A stretch of DNA of 64,000 bases from Pyropia yezoensis (lineage: Eukaryota; Rhodophyta; Bangiophyceae; Bangiales; Bangiaceae). Position numbers and translations under genes: made by a program. Under the pieces are notes generated by a model. That model did no database searches, was not told the origin of the DNA, and was given only the letters and a program-made list of their open reading frames with translations. Each line of letters opens with the position of its first letter. Position 1 is the stretch's first letter. The DNA lies in the NCBI GenBank assembly GCA_009829735.1, contig CM020618.1, forward strand, positions 25,393,122-25,457,121, given 5' to 3'. This document shows, in pieces, positions 10,041-21,362 of this stretch.

Positions 10041-10461
10041 GACGGGATCGCACTGTCCAGAGACTTGCATAAATTCTGATACTTCGCATCACGCAATGAA
10101 GCCCTAATTGATTGTTCGTGAAGGGCCTAGCCATACAAGCCACTCAGTTCTGCGCAGCATACCGGGCGAAAGCAATGCTACGTGCATCCAGTCTGTGATT
10201 GGCTGCGCCCAGCTCACGCACATGTGGTGGTTGTCGTGGGGCCTTCGAGGCAGTCGCGCCGGACATGGCTGTCTGCTTTCTCGCTTTCTTGGCGCCGTGG
10301 GGGCCAGAGCAGGCGTGTCTGCTCCACGGGCGCCGCCACGAGTGACTGTGGCCAGTGCGCCCGATTCTGACAGATAGAGTCAGGCGCGACCCAAGCAACC
10401 ACCGGAAGCAACCGTCAATGGTGGCAGTGCTTGTTCATAATTTGCACTCGTCTGGTAAAAT
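10041..10461. other. intergenic, no gene seen
   Basis: Only short, unconserved open frames. It lies between the non-autonomous transposon and the LTR remnant that hosts the hAT element. Confidence 0.5.
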
Positions 10462-10485
10462 TGTGGCAGAACTGGCCCCACGCAG

Positions 10486-13400
10486 TAAGGTTGGCATTTG
10501 CCAACATATTCAATTGAGACTGGCCGTTTAACAATCGGTTACCGGTTCTTACCGATCGGTATACCGACATCGACACGGATAGTTCCGGTAAAGTACTTGT
10601 CCCGTTCATTCGCCCAAGCCTCACTGCGAAGCACAAGGACCGCCTATGCGCTCCACTCCGCTGGCGCGTACGACGAGCGCAATCAGGACGCAGAGCAACG
10701 CACTTATTATTCCATCAGCGACCGCATATCTATGACCCACTTGCCGTCTGCCCTCCCTCCAAACAAGGAACGCAGCCAGAGCTTGGCAGCTGGGAAGTTC
10801 GAGAGCCATCGCAGTACCTCTTGAGGATACCCCGCCACATCCTGCGCGGGCAGAGGGCAAGCCAGCTCAGGTATCGCTGGCACCCTAAAGTCAAACAGCA
10901 GCGGCTCAGCAACTGAGCCACTGGGGCGCCCAGCAGCGTCGTTATCGTCTTCCACCAGATCCTGCAGCACGGCCGCCAAGTCCTGGATGGTCGCCGGGCC
11001 GCCTGGAGCACCGGCCTCATCCAAGCTGTCTTCTTCTGGGTCCCCACCGCCTCTCGCCGTCCCAAGCACTGGTGGAGCCTCGCCGGCAGGGCCGCCGCCG
11101 GGGTGGCCGTTCTCTCGCGACCGCTCAGTAGGGTCCAGCACACAGTTGATGGACGGTCGAGGGCGGCCGGCTCGGTTGGCCGCGGCTCTCTCACAACCGA
11201 GCTTGACAGCAGTGATCATATCAAGCGTTGACAGCGTCATACGGTTTCGAGCTTTGGTCTGCTGCGCAGCGTGCTCCTTAAACAGGCGCTCGACGGACGC
11301 CGTTTGCGGCTTGCACCCGAGCAAAAACGAGAGCGAGCATTGAGAGTTCGGGGCAAGTTCCGCCTAGCTCCAAGAACCGCAAAAACTAGTACCACGTCCA
11401 GCCAGCCGAGCCATAAGTCTGGACATCCTTCAGCGATGGGGTGCAGATCGTGGCCGTCACATCGCCCGTCAGGAAGTCAAATGTCTGCTGCACGATTGCA
11501 TCGGCGCGGGATGACTCGCCAGGGAACCACTTGGCAAAGCAACCAGCTGATGCGTTGGCGAGACGCGGCGCCGAGACGAGGGCCTAGGGTATTGTGCTCC
11601 CTTCCTGTCGCACCAGCTTCTTTGCGGCTTCCATGTACTGTGGGTGCTGGCAAATTGCGAGCATGAACAGCGGATGCTTCTCCTGTGCCCACCTGCGCTC
11701 GAGATCAGAACACAAACTCGATTTGCCCAGTCTCGCGCCCGCGGCAGCGAGGTGCTGGAAAGTACTGCCGTAGACAAGCAGCGCATCAGCCAACGTTGTG
11801 TGGTTCCGCTCAAGAACAAAGCACGCAAAAGCCAACGGTCTCGCGACCCACTCAGCAGACTGAAGCGCCTCCCAGAAGTCTGGGGTCCCCGACGGCTGTA
11901 ATACGGTGGGGGCAGCCTGGCCAACCTCCGCAATCAGACTGGACAATGCGCTTCGCACGCGAAGCAGGCTGGCGAAGCACATCTGCATCGAGCTCCATCG
12001 GGTCTCGCAAACCGTCAAAACTTCCAGTGAAGCACCGTAGATCCGCTGCATTGCATCCCGAGCACGCGGCATCAGCTTTGCCGAGGATCTTGAAAGCAAG
12101 ATGGCTGCCGCCACAGCACGCTCCATCGTCGGCCGCAATGTAGAATCTTGTAGAACGTGCCTCATGAGGAGGTTGACTTGTTGAGCAAGGCACCGCAAGA
12201 ATATCAGTGCAGGGTACCGAAGCGCCAATATACTGCGAGCCCGGCCGCACTGACCGGCATCGTCCGTGCAACCGCAGCCGACGCGGATCTCGCCTTCTCC
12301 CGCTAGCCGGTCAATGAAACCAGCTGTTGCCGCTGCGGTGGAGATGCCATCGTGCTGGTGTCCCTCGTCCTCCGAATCCAGCACTAGTCGCTCTTCAGCA
12401 ATGCCCAGCACAGCACCAAGTACATGGGTGTTGTTGGAACGCTTGCACCCATCCAGCATGAGCGTCGCGCGTGCAGATCCTTGCAAGAGCCGCACTACGG
12501 CGGCCTTGGAATGCGTGGACGCTTCTGACGCAGCCGCATGCAAAATCCGTCCCGCCAACTGCCGACGACTGGGAAGATGCGCAACAGCCGTCGGTCGGAG
12601 CAGCCTCACCAGGTTTTCAAAGCTGCTATGCTCCACTGCCGAAAAGGATAGCCGCTGGTCCGCTACCAGCACTAGTACGCGCTTCTCGAGCTCAGCTCGT
12701 TTTGATGCCGTCAATTCCCGACTGAAGAAGGAGTGGAGCCTCAACTCGGCATGCCGCTTCTCGCGGCCCTGGCCGGAGTCAGCCGCCAAGTACTCCATGT
12801 AGGCGCGGACACCGTCAAACTGGTACTTGGTGATGCCCAGACGAGTCAATAAATCCGCCTCTTGCTCTCGTGGCGTATCGACCGCAGATGAAGCGCGTCC
12901 GAGCGAGTGGTGTACGCCTGACGGACCGCCATTGCGCAACTCGTCATCCGCTCCGTCGGTTGGAGAAGATTGCTTGACAAAAGCGCACTTGTTTAAATGG
13001 GGAGTCATTCTATCTCTACGCCCAGGCAGCGGCTCCGCTGGAGGGACAACGGCGATGTTGGCGATGGCCGCACGATCGCAGTTGCAAGCGGACACGTCCT
13101 CCAGATACTTCTTGTGCGCCGCCTCGCACGCGCGACAGTATGCCATCCACTTGTTGGAAGGCGTGCCGTCAGCCTTCTTGTGGCGCTCATCCGACCGGTG
13201 GAACGCCCCCCAGTCCGGGACGATAGGGGCCGGCATGGTGCAGCGAGTGTCGGGTGGTGACTGGGCAATCTTGAAGTCCAAGAGGGAGATAGCCCAGAGT
13301 GGGGCTGATGGGCAGAGGGGGGAGAGGGGTGCGGATACCCGAACAGGAGGCGTTCTCGTCACAGTACACGACGCAGTGTGCTGGCCAAGCGGGCTCTGAG

Positions 13401-13744
13401 TGGGACCACGGTGCCGTGTCCCGCTGTTTGCTCTGGCTGCTGCGGTGCGCGGTGGGCCCCAACGTATCGTGCTTGTCAGCTGCCGCAGGAGTGGTTCGTC
13501 CACGCTGGGCGGCGCCGTACCTCCCAGTCGGACTGCTCGTGGCGGGTCTAAGGCTTGCACACAGCTTACCTAGCGAGAGGACATTGGTACTTAATTTCAT
13601 GCAGTCAGGTATTCTCGTGAATAAATCTAATATACTTATCCACCTTACCGAAGAAAAGTCGAGGGTATCTTACCGATAACGATCGATATACCGAACTTTA
13701 CCAATGTCGTTTACCGAACGAGGTTACCGAACTTGCCAACCTTA
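10486..13744 (-). mobile_element. hAT-superfamily DNA transposon
   Basis: Terminal inverted repeats TAAGGTTGGCA (10486-10496) and TGCCAACCTTA (13734-13744). Both flanks carry ACGCAG directly at or one base from the element, consistent with an imperfect hAT target duplication (normally 8 bp). Subterminal copies of TTACCG/TACCGA occur at both ends (10535-10570; 13650-13735), as expected for transposase-binding repeats. The body encodes a hAT transposase on minus. Confidence 0.8.
10707..13236 (-). pseudogene. hAT transposase, inactivated
   Basis: Start ATG at 13236 (MPAPIVPDWGAF). A BED-type zinc finger comes first (YCRACEAAHKKYL ... HLNKC). The RNase-H-like core contains ATLMLDGCKRSNNTHVLG, TDDAGQCGRARSIL, a hydrophobic CLAQQVNLLMRHV and CETRWSSM, typical of hAT/DUF659 enzymes. 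The dimerisation segment is KPQTASVERLFKEH...KARNRM near 11290-11220. The protein is broken by an in-frame TAG at 11584-11586 (after ..EGSTIP; the same frame continues ALVSAPRLANASAG) and, near 11386, by a TAG plus a frame change before ELAPNSQCSLSFLLG. The C-terminal ~150 residues past the hAT core are extra and of unknown role. It cannot make a full protein as it stands. Confidence 0.8.
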
Positions 13745-13773
13745 TACGCAGGGGACAGGGCGCGCCACACGGG

Positions 13774-13892
13774 GGTGGGGGCCTTGGATTTGGAAACAGA
13801 GGTCCCACATCGGTTCTGTAAGGAAATCGATGTGGGGGGGGGTGGGGGGGAGATGTGGGGGGGGGTGGGGGGGAGATGTGGGGGGGGGGGCG
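13774..13892 (+). repeat. G-rich minisatellite
   Basis: About two and a half copies of a ~24-bp unit (GATGTGGGGG.. then GTGGGGGGGA) at 13828-13890. A hairpin precedes it: CCCACATCG at ~13804 against CGATGTGGG at ~13830. Strong G-quadruplex potential on plus. Confidence 0.6.
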
Positions 13893-14045
13893 GCGCAGTG
13901 GGTCTAAAACCGTGTACCTTACATTCTCTGCAGAACGGCCCTCACGGGGTCGTGAGGGCCTGCTTACAGAAACCGACCCCCCCACAGAGGCCGTAAACGC
14001 CGCTTTGCACGGATTGTAAGGTACACGGTATTAGTCCCACTGCGC
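13893..14045. mobile_element. 153-bp MITE with ~31-bp terminal inverted repeats
   Basis: The left end GCGCAGTGGGTCTAAAACCG, continuing TGTACCTTACA, is repeated inverted at 14015-14045 with two mismatches. The centre has a second palindrome GGCCCTCAC/GTGAGGGCC (13934-13957). There is no coding capacity. It sits between two G-runs. Confidence 0.75.
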
Positions 14046-14419
14046 GGGGGGGGGGTTCGAGGGGGGAGGGGCGGGGGGGGTGCTCGAGGGGGCGTGGGGG
14101 GCGGGGGGCCGCCGGGGGTGTGTGTGTGTGTGGGGGGGGGGTGGTGGGGCTGCCTGGGGGTCCCTGGGGGGGGGGGCGGCGGCCCGTGCTTGCTGATTGG
14201 GCTCTGGGTTAGGATACCTCATTAGGGCCGATTAGGCCGGGGACGCTGTGGCACATCTCGGTCGTGGAGTGACGTGCTATGCGATGGGTCGTTTTCCCGT
14301 CACTCGATGTTTGAGGGATGCGTCTGAGAATCATGAGGGGCCCTCTGTGACGAAGCGTCGTGGCCCGCCGCGCTTCTGCTGTTCGCTCCCGCGGTCCCTC
14401 ATTGATGTCCGTGTCAGGG
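14046..14419. other. G-rich and (GT)n low-complexity sequence, then unique DNA
   Basis: G-runs broken by single T/C bases and a (GT)7 tract near 14118-14131. From ~14210 the sequence becomes normal-complexity but shows no conserved frame. Confidence 0.5.
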
Positions 14420-15364
14420 CATGGTAGGCGCGTCCCCCCTGCCTCGAGCTACTGCCGCGCCCACCAGCGACCACCGCCCTCCGCCGGCTATGTCGCGGAC
14501 GCGCTGTAGCGCCACGCAGCGGACGCGGCGGCGGTGGTGGCGGCGGCGGCTTTCGACGCGACCACCGCGGCGGCGTCCTGCGGGGGGGGCGCTGCTGAGG
14601 ATGCCGTGGCGGTGGCCGCCACCGCCGAAGTGGCCGACGCGGCGGCGGCGGCGGCGGCCACCTGGCTGCTGCCGCCCCCGTGGGCGCGACCGACGTGCGC
14701 GCCGCCCTTTTGGAAATTGTAGAAGCGGTGACGGCGTACGCCGCTGCAACGGGGGCGTCGGCCGCCGCGGCGGCCGACGGCGTTGCCGCCACCGTCGCCA
14801 CCGTGCAAGGCCCTATCGACGCCGCTGCCGCGGCGGTCGCCGCGGGCGGCGTGGCACGCGGCGCCGCGGCGGCGGCCGCGGGGCGCCGCGCGGCGTCGGC
14901 GGCCGCCGCGACCGAGGCGGCGGTGGCGCCGCGTTGCGCCCGGCTGTGGGTGAGGCGGTGTTGACGTTGACGCCGGCGGTGGGCGACGCAGCGGTGGCGG
15001 TCGAGACGGGGACCGCGGGCGTAGCGGCCGTGTCGACCGCGTCGGCGGCGTAGATCGTGGCGGCGTTGGGTGATGTGGCCGCCGAGGAGTCGCGGGCCGT
15101 CTTTGGGCCGCCGTTGTGGCTGCAAAAGCCGAAGCGGCTGTCGCCGCCAGAAGATTGGTCGACTTGCGCGAGGGAGTCGGGGCCATTGGTGCCTACGCGG
15201 CGACCGCTGGCGCCCACGCGGCCGCACGATCGACGGCGGATGGGAAGATGGTGGCGGCGGCGGCGGCGGCGGCGACGACGGCGGCGAAGGTGGCGGAGGG
15301 CACTGCTGCCCGCGGTTATGGCCGCACGGCGCTCGCTGAGCGCCTTTCGTCCGCGGCGCAATAG
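14420..15364 (+). pseudogene. Ala-rich helical protein-like coding sequence, frame-broken
   Basis: Three plus-strand segments in changing frames read as Ala-rich helices: ~14497-14675 (AAAFDATTAAASCGGGAAEDAV), ~14680-14960 (VGATDVRAALLEIVEAVTAY ... GVAATVATVQGPIDAAAAAV) and ~15116-15364 (VAAKAEAAVAARRLVDLREG ... TTAAKVAEGTAARGY). They look like one Ala/Val/Thr-rich helical protein whose frame changes near 14640 and 14950. The family is not recognised. The other strand is also open but only as Pro/Arg-rich low-complexity sequence, so I prefer plus. Confidence 0.3.
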
Positions 15365-15814
15365 TCGGCAGCGCCTCGTGTGGAACGGAGCGTGTCTGCG
15401 AGAGACGGCGGGGGGGGGGGGGTGTACGCTCACACATCTCACCGCTCATTGTGCCGCCTATGGCGTCGGTAAGCGTCGGTGGGCCAGCGGTGGTGGTGGT
15501 GTGGGGGCTGGCGTGCGGCCGCGGCTGGCGCCTCTGCGGCGGACGGCAACTTGACCGAAGGCGCGAACAGGGGCGCTCGAGGGGGGGGTGGGGTGCCGCC
15601 GAAACGCGCCGGCGCGGCTGCCGCCACTGCCGCGGCACGAACAAGATAGTAACGGTGGCGAGAGGTGGGAGGCAGGGGGTGGAGGGCGGCGAATCGGCGG
15701 TGGCTGCCGTGGGTAGTTGGGGACGACCATCGCTGGCACGGGGAAAGTGGTCATTCGTGATGCCGGCGGTGAGCTCTTAGAGCGATTGGCGCTAGTGGGG
15801 GCGGCCGCCGTCGC

Positions 15815-17800
15815 GAGGGCGGCTGCCAACTGGGATCGACGCAGCTGGCGTGGAATTGTGCTGTTGTTTGGGTGGAGGAGCGCTCTTCGGCGCCGGATAC
15901 TGTGACAGCGGGGTCGCTGCGGTCGTGCGCAGCGGCCCTGCGGCGCCCTTCCGCGGAGGAGCATCTGCAAGGTAACAAGAGCCGAAGGAGTCATCGGCGA
16001 ACTTGGCGACTACCACCACTGTTCTCAGGACACGACAGATGTCCGATACAGCTCTTTTATTTCTCTTTTTTGTTTGTCGTTTTTGGGTGTGCATGCCTTC
16101 CAACCACCTGGACAAGCAGACTCCTTCACGGGGTCAGAACGTGCACACGGCGGTTGCTGGTGGTATGCTTCAGGTCGTGCGCCACTTGCCTACAAAGGTC
16201 ACAAGAACAAACAGAACGTGTTATGACCCCAGATGGACTATCTATGCACGGAGAGCAGGTGCGCCGAGGGCGTCAAGCGCACCTCGCGAGCTACAGCATG
16301 GTGAGATTCCGGGAGATACAAGCAGCGAGTGGTCAGATTTACAAGAATATCGCGATTTCCATTCGCAGACCTATTGTTCACGAAAAGCAATTTATTGCAG
16401 TAACACGAATTTATTCTTATGGCGACAATAACAACAACAGCCGCACAACAGGCCAATAGCATGCCTAAGTGAGCGCATCACTGGCCAATGAGTGGTCCGC
16501 GTTAGTGTAGAATCAGTGCGACTTGAGACTTTTTCAAGATTTCTGCCGACATCGAAGAGGGAACAGGCATCGCATGAACCAGCTGCGAAATCTCGCAGTG
16601 TTCTTGGGTGCATCGGGCCGAGATAGAGGGAATTACGCCGAGATCGTGAGGGAAACAACAGCTGTCTGACCAACCGTCGTTCGGTACCAGGTCCGCCGCG
16701 ACTGCAGCCAATCATCGCCTGATCAAAAAGAAAGCCCCATAGCACGCTATTGGTCCGCTGCGAGCTCCCAGCACGCGGTTGGCTCATGGCCTTGTTGTCA
16801 CGCTGTTCCTCTTGTCTCCATGAGACAAAATTCGGGGAACTGCAATATTAAAGCACACCTGCTATTCCCGTGCTTAGCAAAATATCGTAGATCAATCATT
16901 CGCTTATAACGTTACAACCTCTGTCTGCCCGACTGAGCCATGAAACGATCCGCACCGTTCGGGCCAGGCGCATAGCAAGAGCCGTGGCAACGTAGTCCTA
17001 GCCGGCCCCGCTCTACAGCCCCACATAGCCGAGGACATATTTGATTTGTAACAAGCGACAAGCCGGTTAAGTTGGCCAGCGGGACTTCTTCAGACGGCCA
17101 AAGCTCAAGCCGTTTTTGTCCCCGCTGTCACTCGCCAAGACACGGCGACGGCGTCTACGTGAGAGCCGCAATGCAGGTCACTCCGAATAACTGCCAAGGG
17201 GGCCCAGAGCACAGGAATCTCAGTATCGTGCTTCGATACTTCGTTTTTCGTGAACAATAGATCCGCGAGTGGAAATCACGATACTCCTGTGAATGTGACC
17301 ACTCGCTGCTTGTATCTCCCGGAATCTCACCACGCTGTAGCTCGCGAGGTGCGCTTGACGCCCTCGGCGCACCTGCTCTCCGTGCATAGATAGTCCATCT
17401 GGGGTCATAACACGTTCTGTTTGTTCTTGTGACCTTTGTAGGCAAGTGGCGCACGACCTGAAGCATACCACCAGCAACCGCCGTGTGCACGTTCTGACCC
17501 CGTGAAGGAGTCTGCTTGTCCAGGTGGTTGGAAGGCATGCACACCCAAAAACGACGAGAACAAACAAAACAAAAGGTCTGTATCGGACCTATGTCGTGTC
17601 CTGAGAACAGTGGTGGTGGTCGCTAAGCTAGCTGATGACGTCTTCGTCCCTTTTTCCCCTGCAGGCGACCCCCACAGGAAGGCGACCCAGGACTGCTGAG
17701 CACGGTACGAACGACCGGGATCACAGAATCCGCCGGAGAAAAGCGATATCCTCCCCGCAATCATCCAAGCCCCGCGCCAGCCGTTCCCCACCAACCCGTC
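15815..17800. repeat. long imperfect inverted repeat (foldback-like element)
   Basis: Left arm ~15815-16395 and right arm ~17235-17800 are inverted copies, ~95% similar in the inner ~400 bp and weaker outward, with a ~840-bp unique spacer. The same peptide can be read inward from both arms (MPSNHLDKQTPSRGQNV; VVRHLPTKVTRTNRTC), ending in TYCSRK on the left and IYCSRK on the right. The arms also share an outer reading ending LRRIL. Terminal boundaries and target duplications are not clear, so this may be a foldback/MULE-type transposon or a local inverted duplication. Confidence 0.6.
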
Positions 17801-20760
17801 CGCCAGAGGCCGCACCCACCGGCCAGCAAGTGTGCTGGCCAGCAAGCAGCCGCCCGAGCTCGCCAGCCGCCAGCCCTGAGCGCAAACAACCGCACATACT
17901 CGCCAACGGACACTGTCACCTGCCAGTAGGCGCCCCCGCCAACCGGCCGCCACCTCCGCTCGCCAGCCGCTGCCGCCATTTACAAGAAGTCGCGCCCGCC
18001 CACGCGTACACCCGGTGTCCCCACGCGACACCGGGTGCCCCCTCCCGACAGCGCTCACCTGCACCAGCCAGCAATCACTCCCACCAACCAGCGGACATTC
18101 CCGCCGAGCAGCGGGCAAGCTGGAGATCCAGCCGGCCCCCGCCAGCGAGCGGACAGCCCAGCGAGCCAGCCGTCGCTTCGGCCCGCCAGCGGGCGCCCCC
18201 GTACGCTAGCAGCCGCAACCGAACACCAGCAGCGGCCCTAGCACGCCAAAAGCCGCCGATACAGGCAAGAGGGGGCTCCCATCGGCCAGAGGCCGCTCCT
18301 GGCCGCCAGCGGACGCACCCAGCCCCCAGCGTCCGCGGCGGCGAGCCATAAACCGCCGCCGCCCGCTAGCCGGGGATCCTGGCCGCCAGCAGCCGCGCCC
18401 GGCTACGGCGCCCCCGGCCGCCAGTAGACACGGCGGCTAGTCTGCTGCCGCACCTTGCCGCCAATGGGAGCCACGGGCCGCTAGCGGGCGTGGCAGCCAG
18501 GCAGCGGCCGAACCGAGCCGCCGGGACCCACGCCTGGCCGCCAGCGCGAACGACCGCCAGCGGGCGCTTCCGGCCGCCAGCGGCCGCGGTCGCTAACCAG
18601 AAGCCCAAGCCGGTCGCCCCCGGCCGCCAGCGGACAAAGCGGCAAGCCATAGGCCGCCGCCGCACGCCAATGGGGGCATCTGGTCGCCAGCAGTTGCGCC
18701 TGGCCGCCTGCGGGCGCCGCTGTCGGCCAACGGTGGCTCTGATCAGCCTGTGGCCGCTTGCGCGGGGCCGCGGAAGCCTGAGCCAGCGAGTGGCCGCGGC
18801 GGCCCGCCGGCGGCCCCCTCAGCGAGCCAGCATCCGCTCCTACCCGCCAGAAGCCCCTTCTCCCCATCAGCAGCCGCCGCCGCACGCCAGCAGAGGCCTC
18901 CACCGGCCAACATCCAAGCCCTGTCGGCAGCAGACGCCCCCTGCCGCGAGCGCCGCCGGCCGCCGGCAAGTGGCCACACCCGGCCGTCAGCACCCAGGCC
19001 CGGCAGCCATCACCCGTGCCCGACTACCAGCAGCCACTCCCGCCTACCAGCAGCCGCCGGAAAACAGCCAGCAGGGCCCCCCGGTGGTCAGCAGCGGCGC
19101 CCGGACGCAAGCGGGTGCACCTACTCATCGACAGGCGCCCCCACCGGGCACCAGCCGCACGCGGACGCCAGGAAGCGCACATGCCCTCCAGAAGACACCC
19201 CGCCCTACAAGCAGCAGCCGCTGCACGAGAGCGCAGGAGAATGCCAGCCAGCAGTCGCAAACGGCCGCCAGCGGGGGCCCCCGGCCGCCAGCAGGCGCGC
19301 CCGGCCCGCAGGGTGCACCCCCAGCTGCCAGCGCTGGCGGCCACCGGCCAGCGGCCGCGCCAGGCCGCGAACAAACGCGCCCGGCCGCCAGTAGCCGCGT
19401 GCGTCGACCAGCAACAACTACAGCACACCAGCAGCCGCGCCAGTCCGCCAGCGGCCGCCCTCGCCCAGCAGCAGCCCCAGCAGTGCGGCAGCGGGGGCCT
19501 TCTCCAGCCAGCAGCTGCGAGCGGCCACCAGCGGGGTCCCCTGCATGCCAACAGCCGCGCCCGGCCGCCAGCAGCCGCGTTTGTCGACCAGCAGCCACTC
19601 CAGACAACCAACAGCAGCCCCAGCCCGCCAGGGGCCGCCCCCATCCAGCAGCAGCCGCAGCGGCGCGGCAGCGGGGGCCCCGTGCGGCCAGCAGCTGCCG
19701 GCGACCACCAGCGGGGTCCCCTGCATGCCAGCAGCTGCGCATGGCGGCCAGCAGTTGCCCACGCCGACCAGCAGCCGTGCGGGGCCCACAGCGGGCGCTC
19801 CGGCCCGCCAGCAATCGAAAGGCGCTGCCCACTGGCGCCCCCACCGGCCAGCTTCCGCATGCGGGCACCAGCGGGCGCTCCGGCCGGCCATCAGGAGCGC
19901 CGGGCCGCCAGCGGGCGCCGCCAGTCGTTAGCGCTCATGCCCGGCAGCCAGCACACGAGCTCGCCTGGCAACACATGCCCACGGCCGCAAGGAGCCACCC
20001 TCGCCTACCAAAAGCCGCTGCCGCTTGGCAGCGGGGAACCACGCAGCTGGGCAGCCGCGCGCGGCCACAGGCGGGGGCCCTCGCCGGCAGCAGCCGCGCC
20101 GGGCCGCCTGCGGGCGCCCCAGCCCGCACACGAGGGCCATCACCAAGAAGCAGCCGCCGCAGAGCGACAGCGGGGGCCCCTGCCGTCCAGCAGCCAGCGG
20201 CGACCGACAACGGCCCCCGCCGGCCAGCAGCGGCGGGCGGCCGCCAGCGTGGGCCCCCGCCGGCTAGCAACGGCGCCCGCGGGCCAGCAGCGGCGCCCCA
20301 GCCCGCCAGCCGCAGCACCCGTACAGGAGCACTCGGAGCTGCGCGACAGCAGCGTTCCTCGCCGGCCGGCAACCGCGCGCGGCCGTCAGCAAGAGCCCCC
20401 ACCCGCCAGCAGCCGCGCCCGGCGGCCAGGAGGCGCCCCAGCTGCCCAGCAGCCGCGCCAGGCCGCACGCGCGCGTTCCTGGTTGCGAGCGCCCGCGACG
20501 GCGAGCCAGCGGGCGGGCACGCCCGCCAGCAGCCGCGCCCGCACGCCAGCAGCCACTCCCACCAACCAGCAGCCGCGGCCGCGAGCTTGCGGGTGCACCA
20601 GCCGGCCAGAAGCCGCACCCGCAGCGAAAGACCCTGGCGGCAGTCGGATCTGCCCCCCTGCGGCAGCCGTTCCCGTCCCCCGTCAGCAACATCCCCTGCC
20701 CGCCGGCGACTGCCTCCGCCGGCCGGGAGCTGCCGGCCCCCCTGCAGCAGCCGCCGTCCC
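17801..20760. repeat. ~3-kb GC-rich minisatellite array
   Basis: Degenerate repeats of ~33-36 bp built on GCCGCCAGC / CCAGCAGCCGCGCCC. There is a higher-order period of exactly 180 bp, visible from ACCAGCGGGGTCCCCTGCAT at 19528 and again at 19708. Because units are multiples of three, long frames stay open on both strands (Pro/Ala/Arg/Gln-rich on plus, Gly/Arg/Leu/Trp-rich on minus). I regard these frames as by-products of the repeat; no start, domain or signal supports translation. Confidence 0.75.
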
Positions 20761-21362
20761 CCGCGGCGATGCCGGCGCAGTGGGGCCAAGACCCGGTACC
20801 TTTTTTTCCGCGCATTTGGCCAAATCGGGCGTGCGCGGGATTGCACGGTTCCCCCGCAGGCCCCGTAAAGGGCGACTTTCACGTGCAAAAGTGCGCACGG
20901 CGGCGCAACGACCATGCTCCTTCGTGCTCTTTTTCTCTCACCTCAACGACCGTCATGAGGACGACAAGGCCTACCTTCTCGTATACAGAGCAGTCATATT
21001 CGTGCTGCCCCGGCCGAAAACGCCTGTTCCCAGCACGTTGTTGCACGTCGCTGTTCACGAAAATTGCGCGTGTTTGCATGTTGACGTGCAGCGCTGTGCC
21101 AATGCGCTGCCGCAATTTTTTGAGCATCTGCAATCCGATGCACGTTCGCCGCAAGACCACGCAGACCGCGAGCAGGCTTCGTGTTTGCTTGTGCACCGTT
21201 CCTCCCTCTCCGCACGTCAAAAACACGAAATTTGTGCACCAGGCCCTGCAGATCGGCGCCGTTTCACCGGTGTCCTCCTCTCCGACGGAGATCGCCAACC
21301 AGGCATCCAGCAGAGTGTGCCCCAACCGGCACATTGTGCAAGTGTTGTGCATGCAGCCGCCG
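20761..21362. other. unique sequence, no gene seen
   Basis: Normal-complexity DNA between the minisatellite and the truncated end of the F1 retrotransposon. The open frame that crosses it is a chance fusion of the array with F1 sequence. Confidence 0.5.

Larger units (their letters stand above)
10462..13772 (+). repeat. start of an F1-type LTR, split by the hAT insertion
   Basis: TGTGGCAGAACTGGCCCCACGCAG at 10462-10485 and ACGCAGGGGACAGGGCGCGCC at 13746 onward join into one sequence that matches, uninterrupted, the beginning of the LTR at 41797 (TGTAGCAGATCTGGCCCCACGC, then GGGGACAGGGCGCGCCACAC). Only the first ~50 bp of the LTR remain; similarity stops near 13772. Confidence 0.7.

Noticed and set aside
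18490-20868. 792-codon Pro/Ala/Arg-rich ORF on plus and several long minus ORFs
   Set aside because: The tandem units are multiples of three and GC-rich, so frames stay open on both strands without selection.
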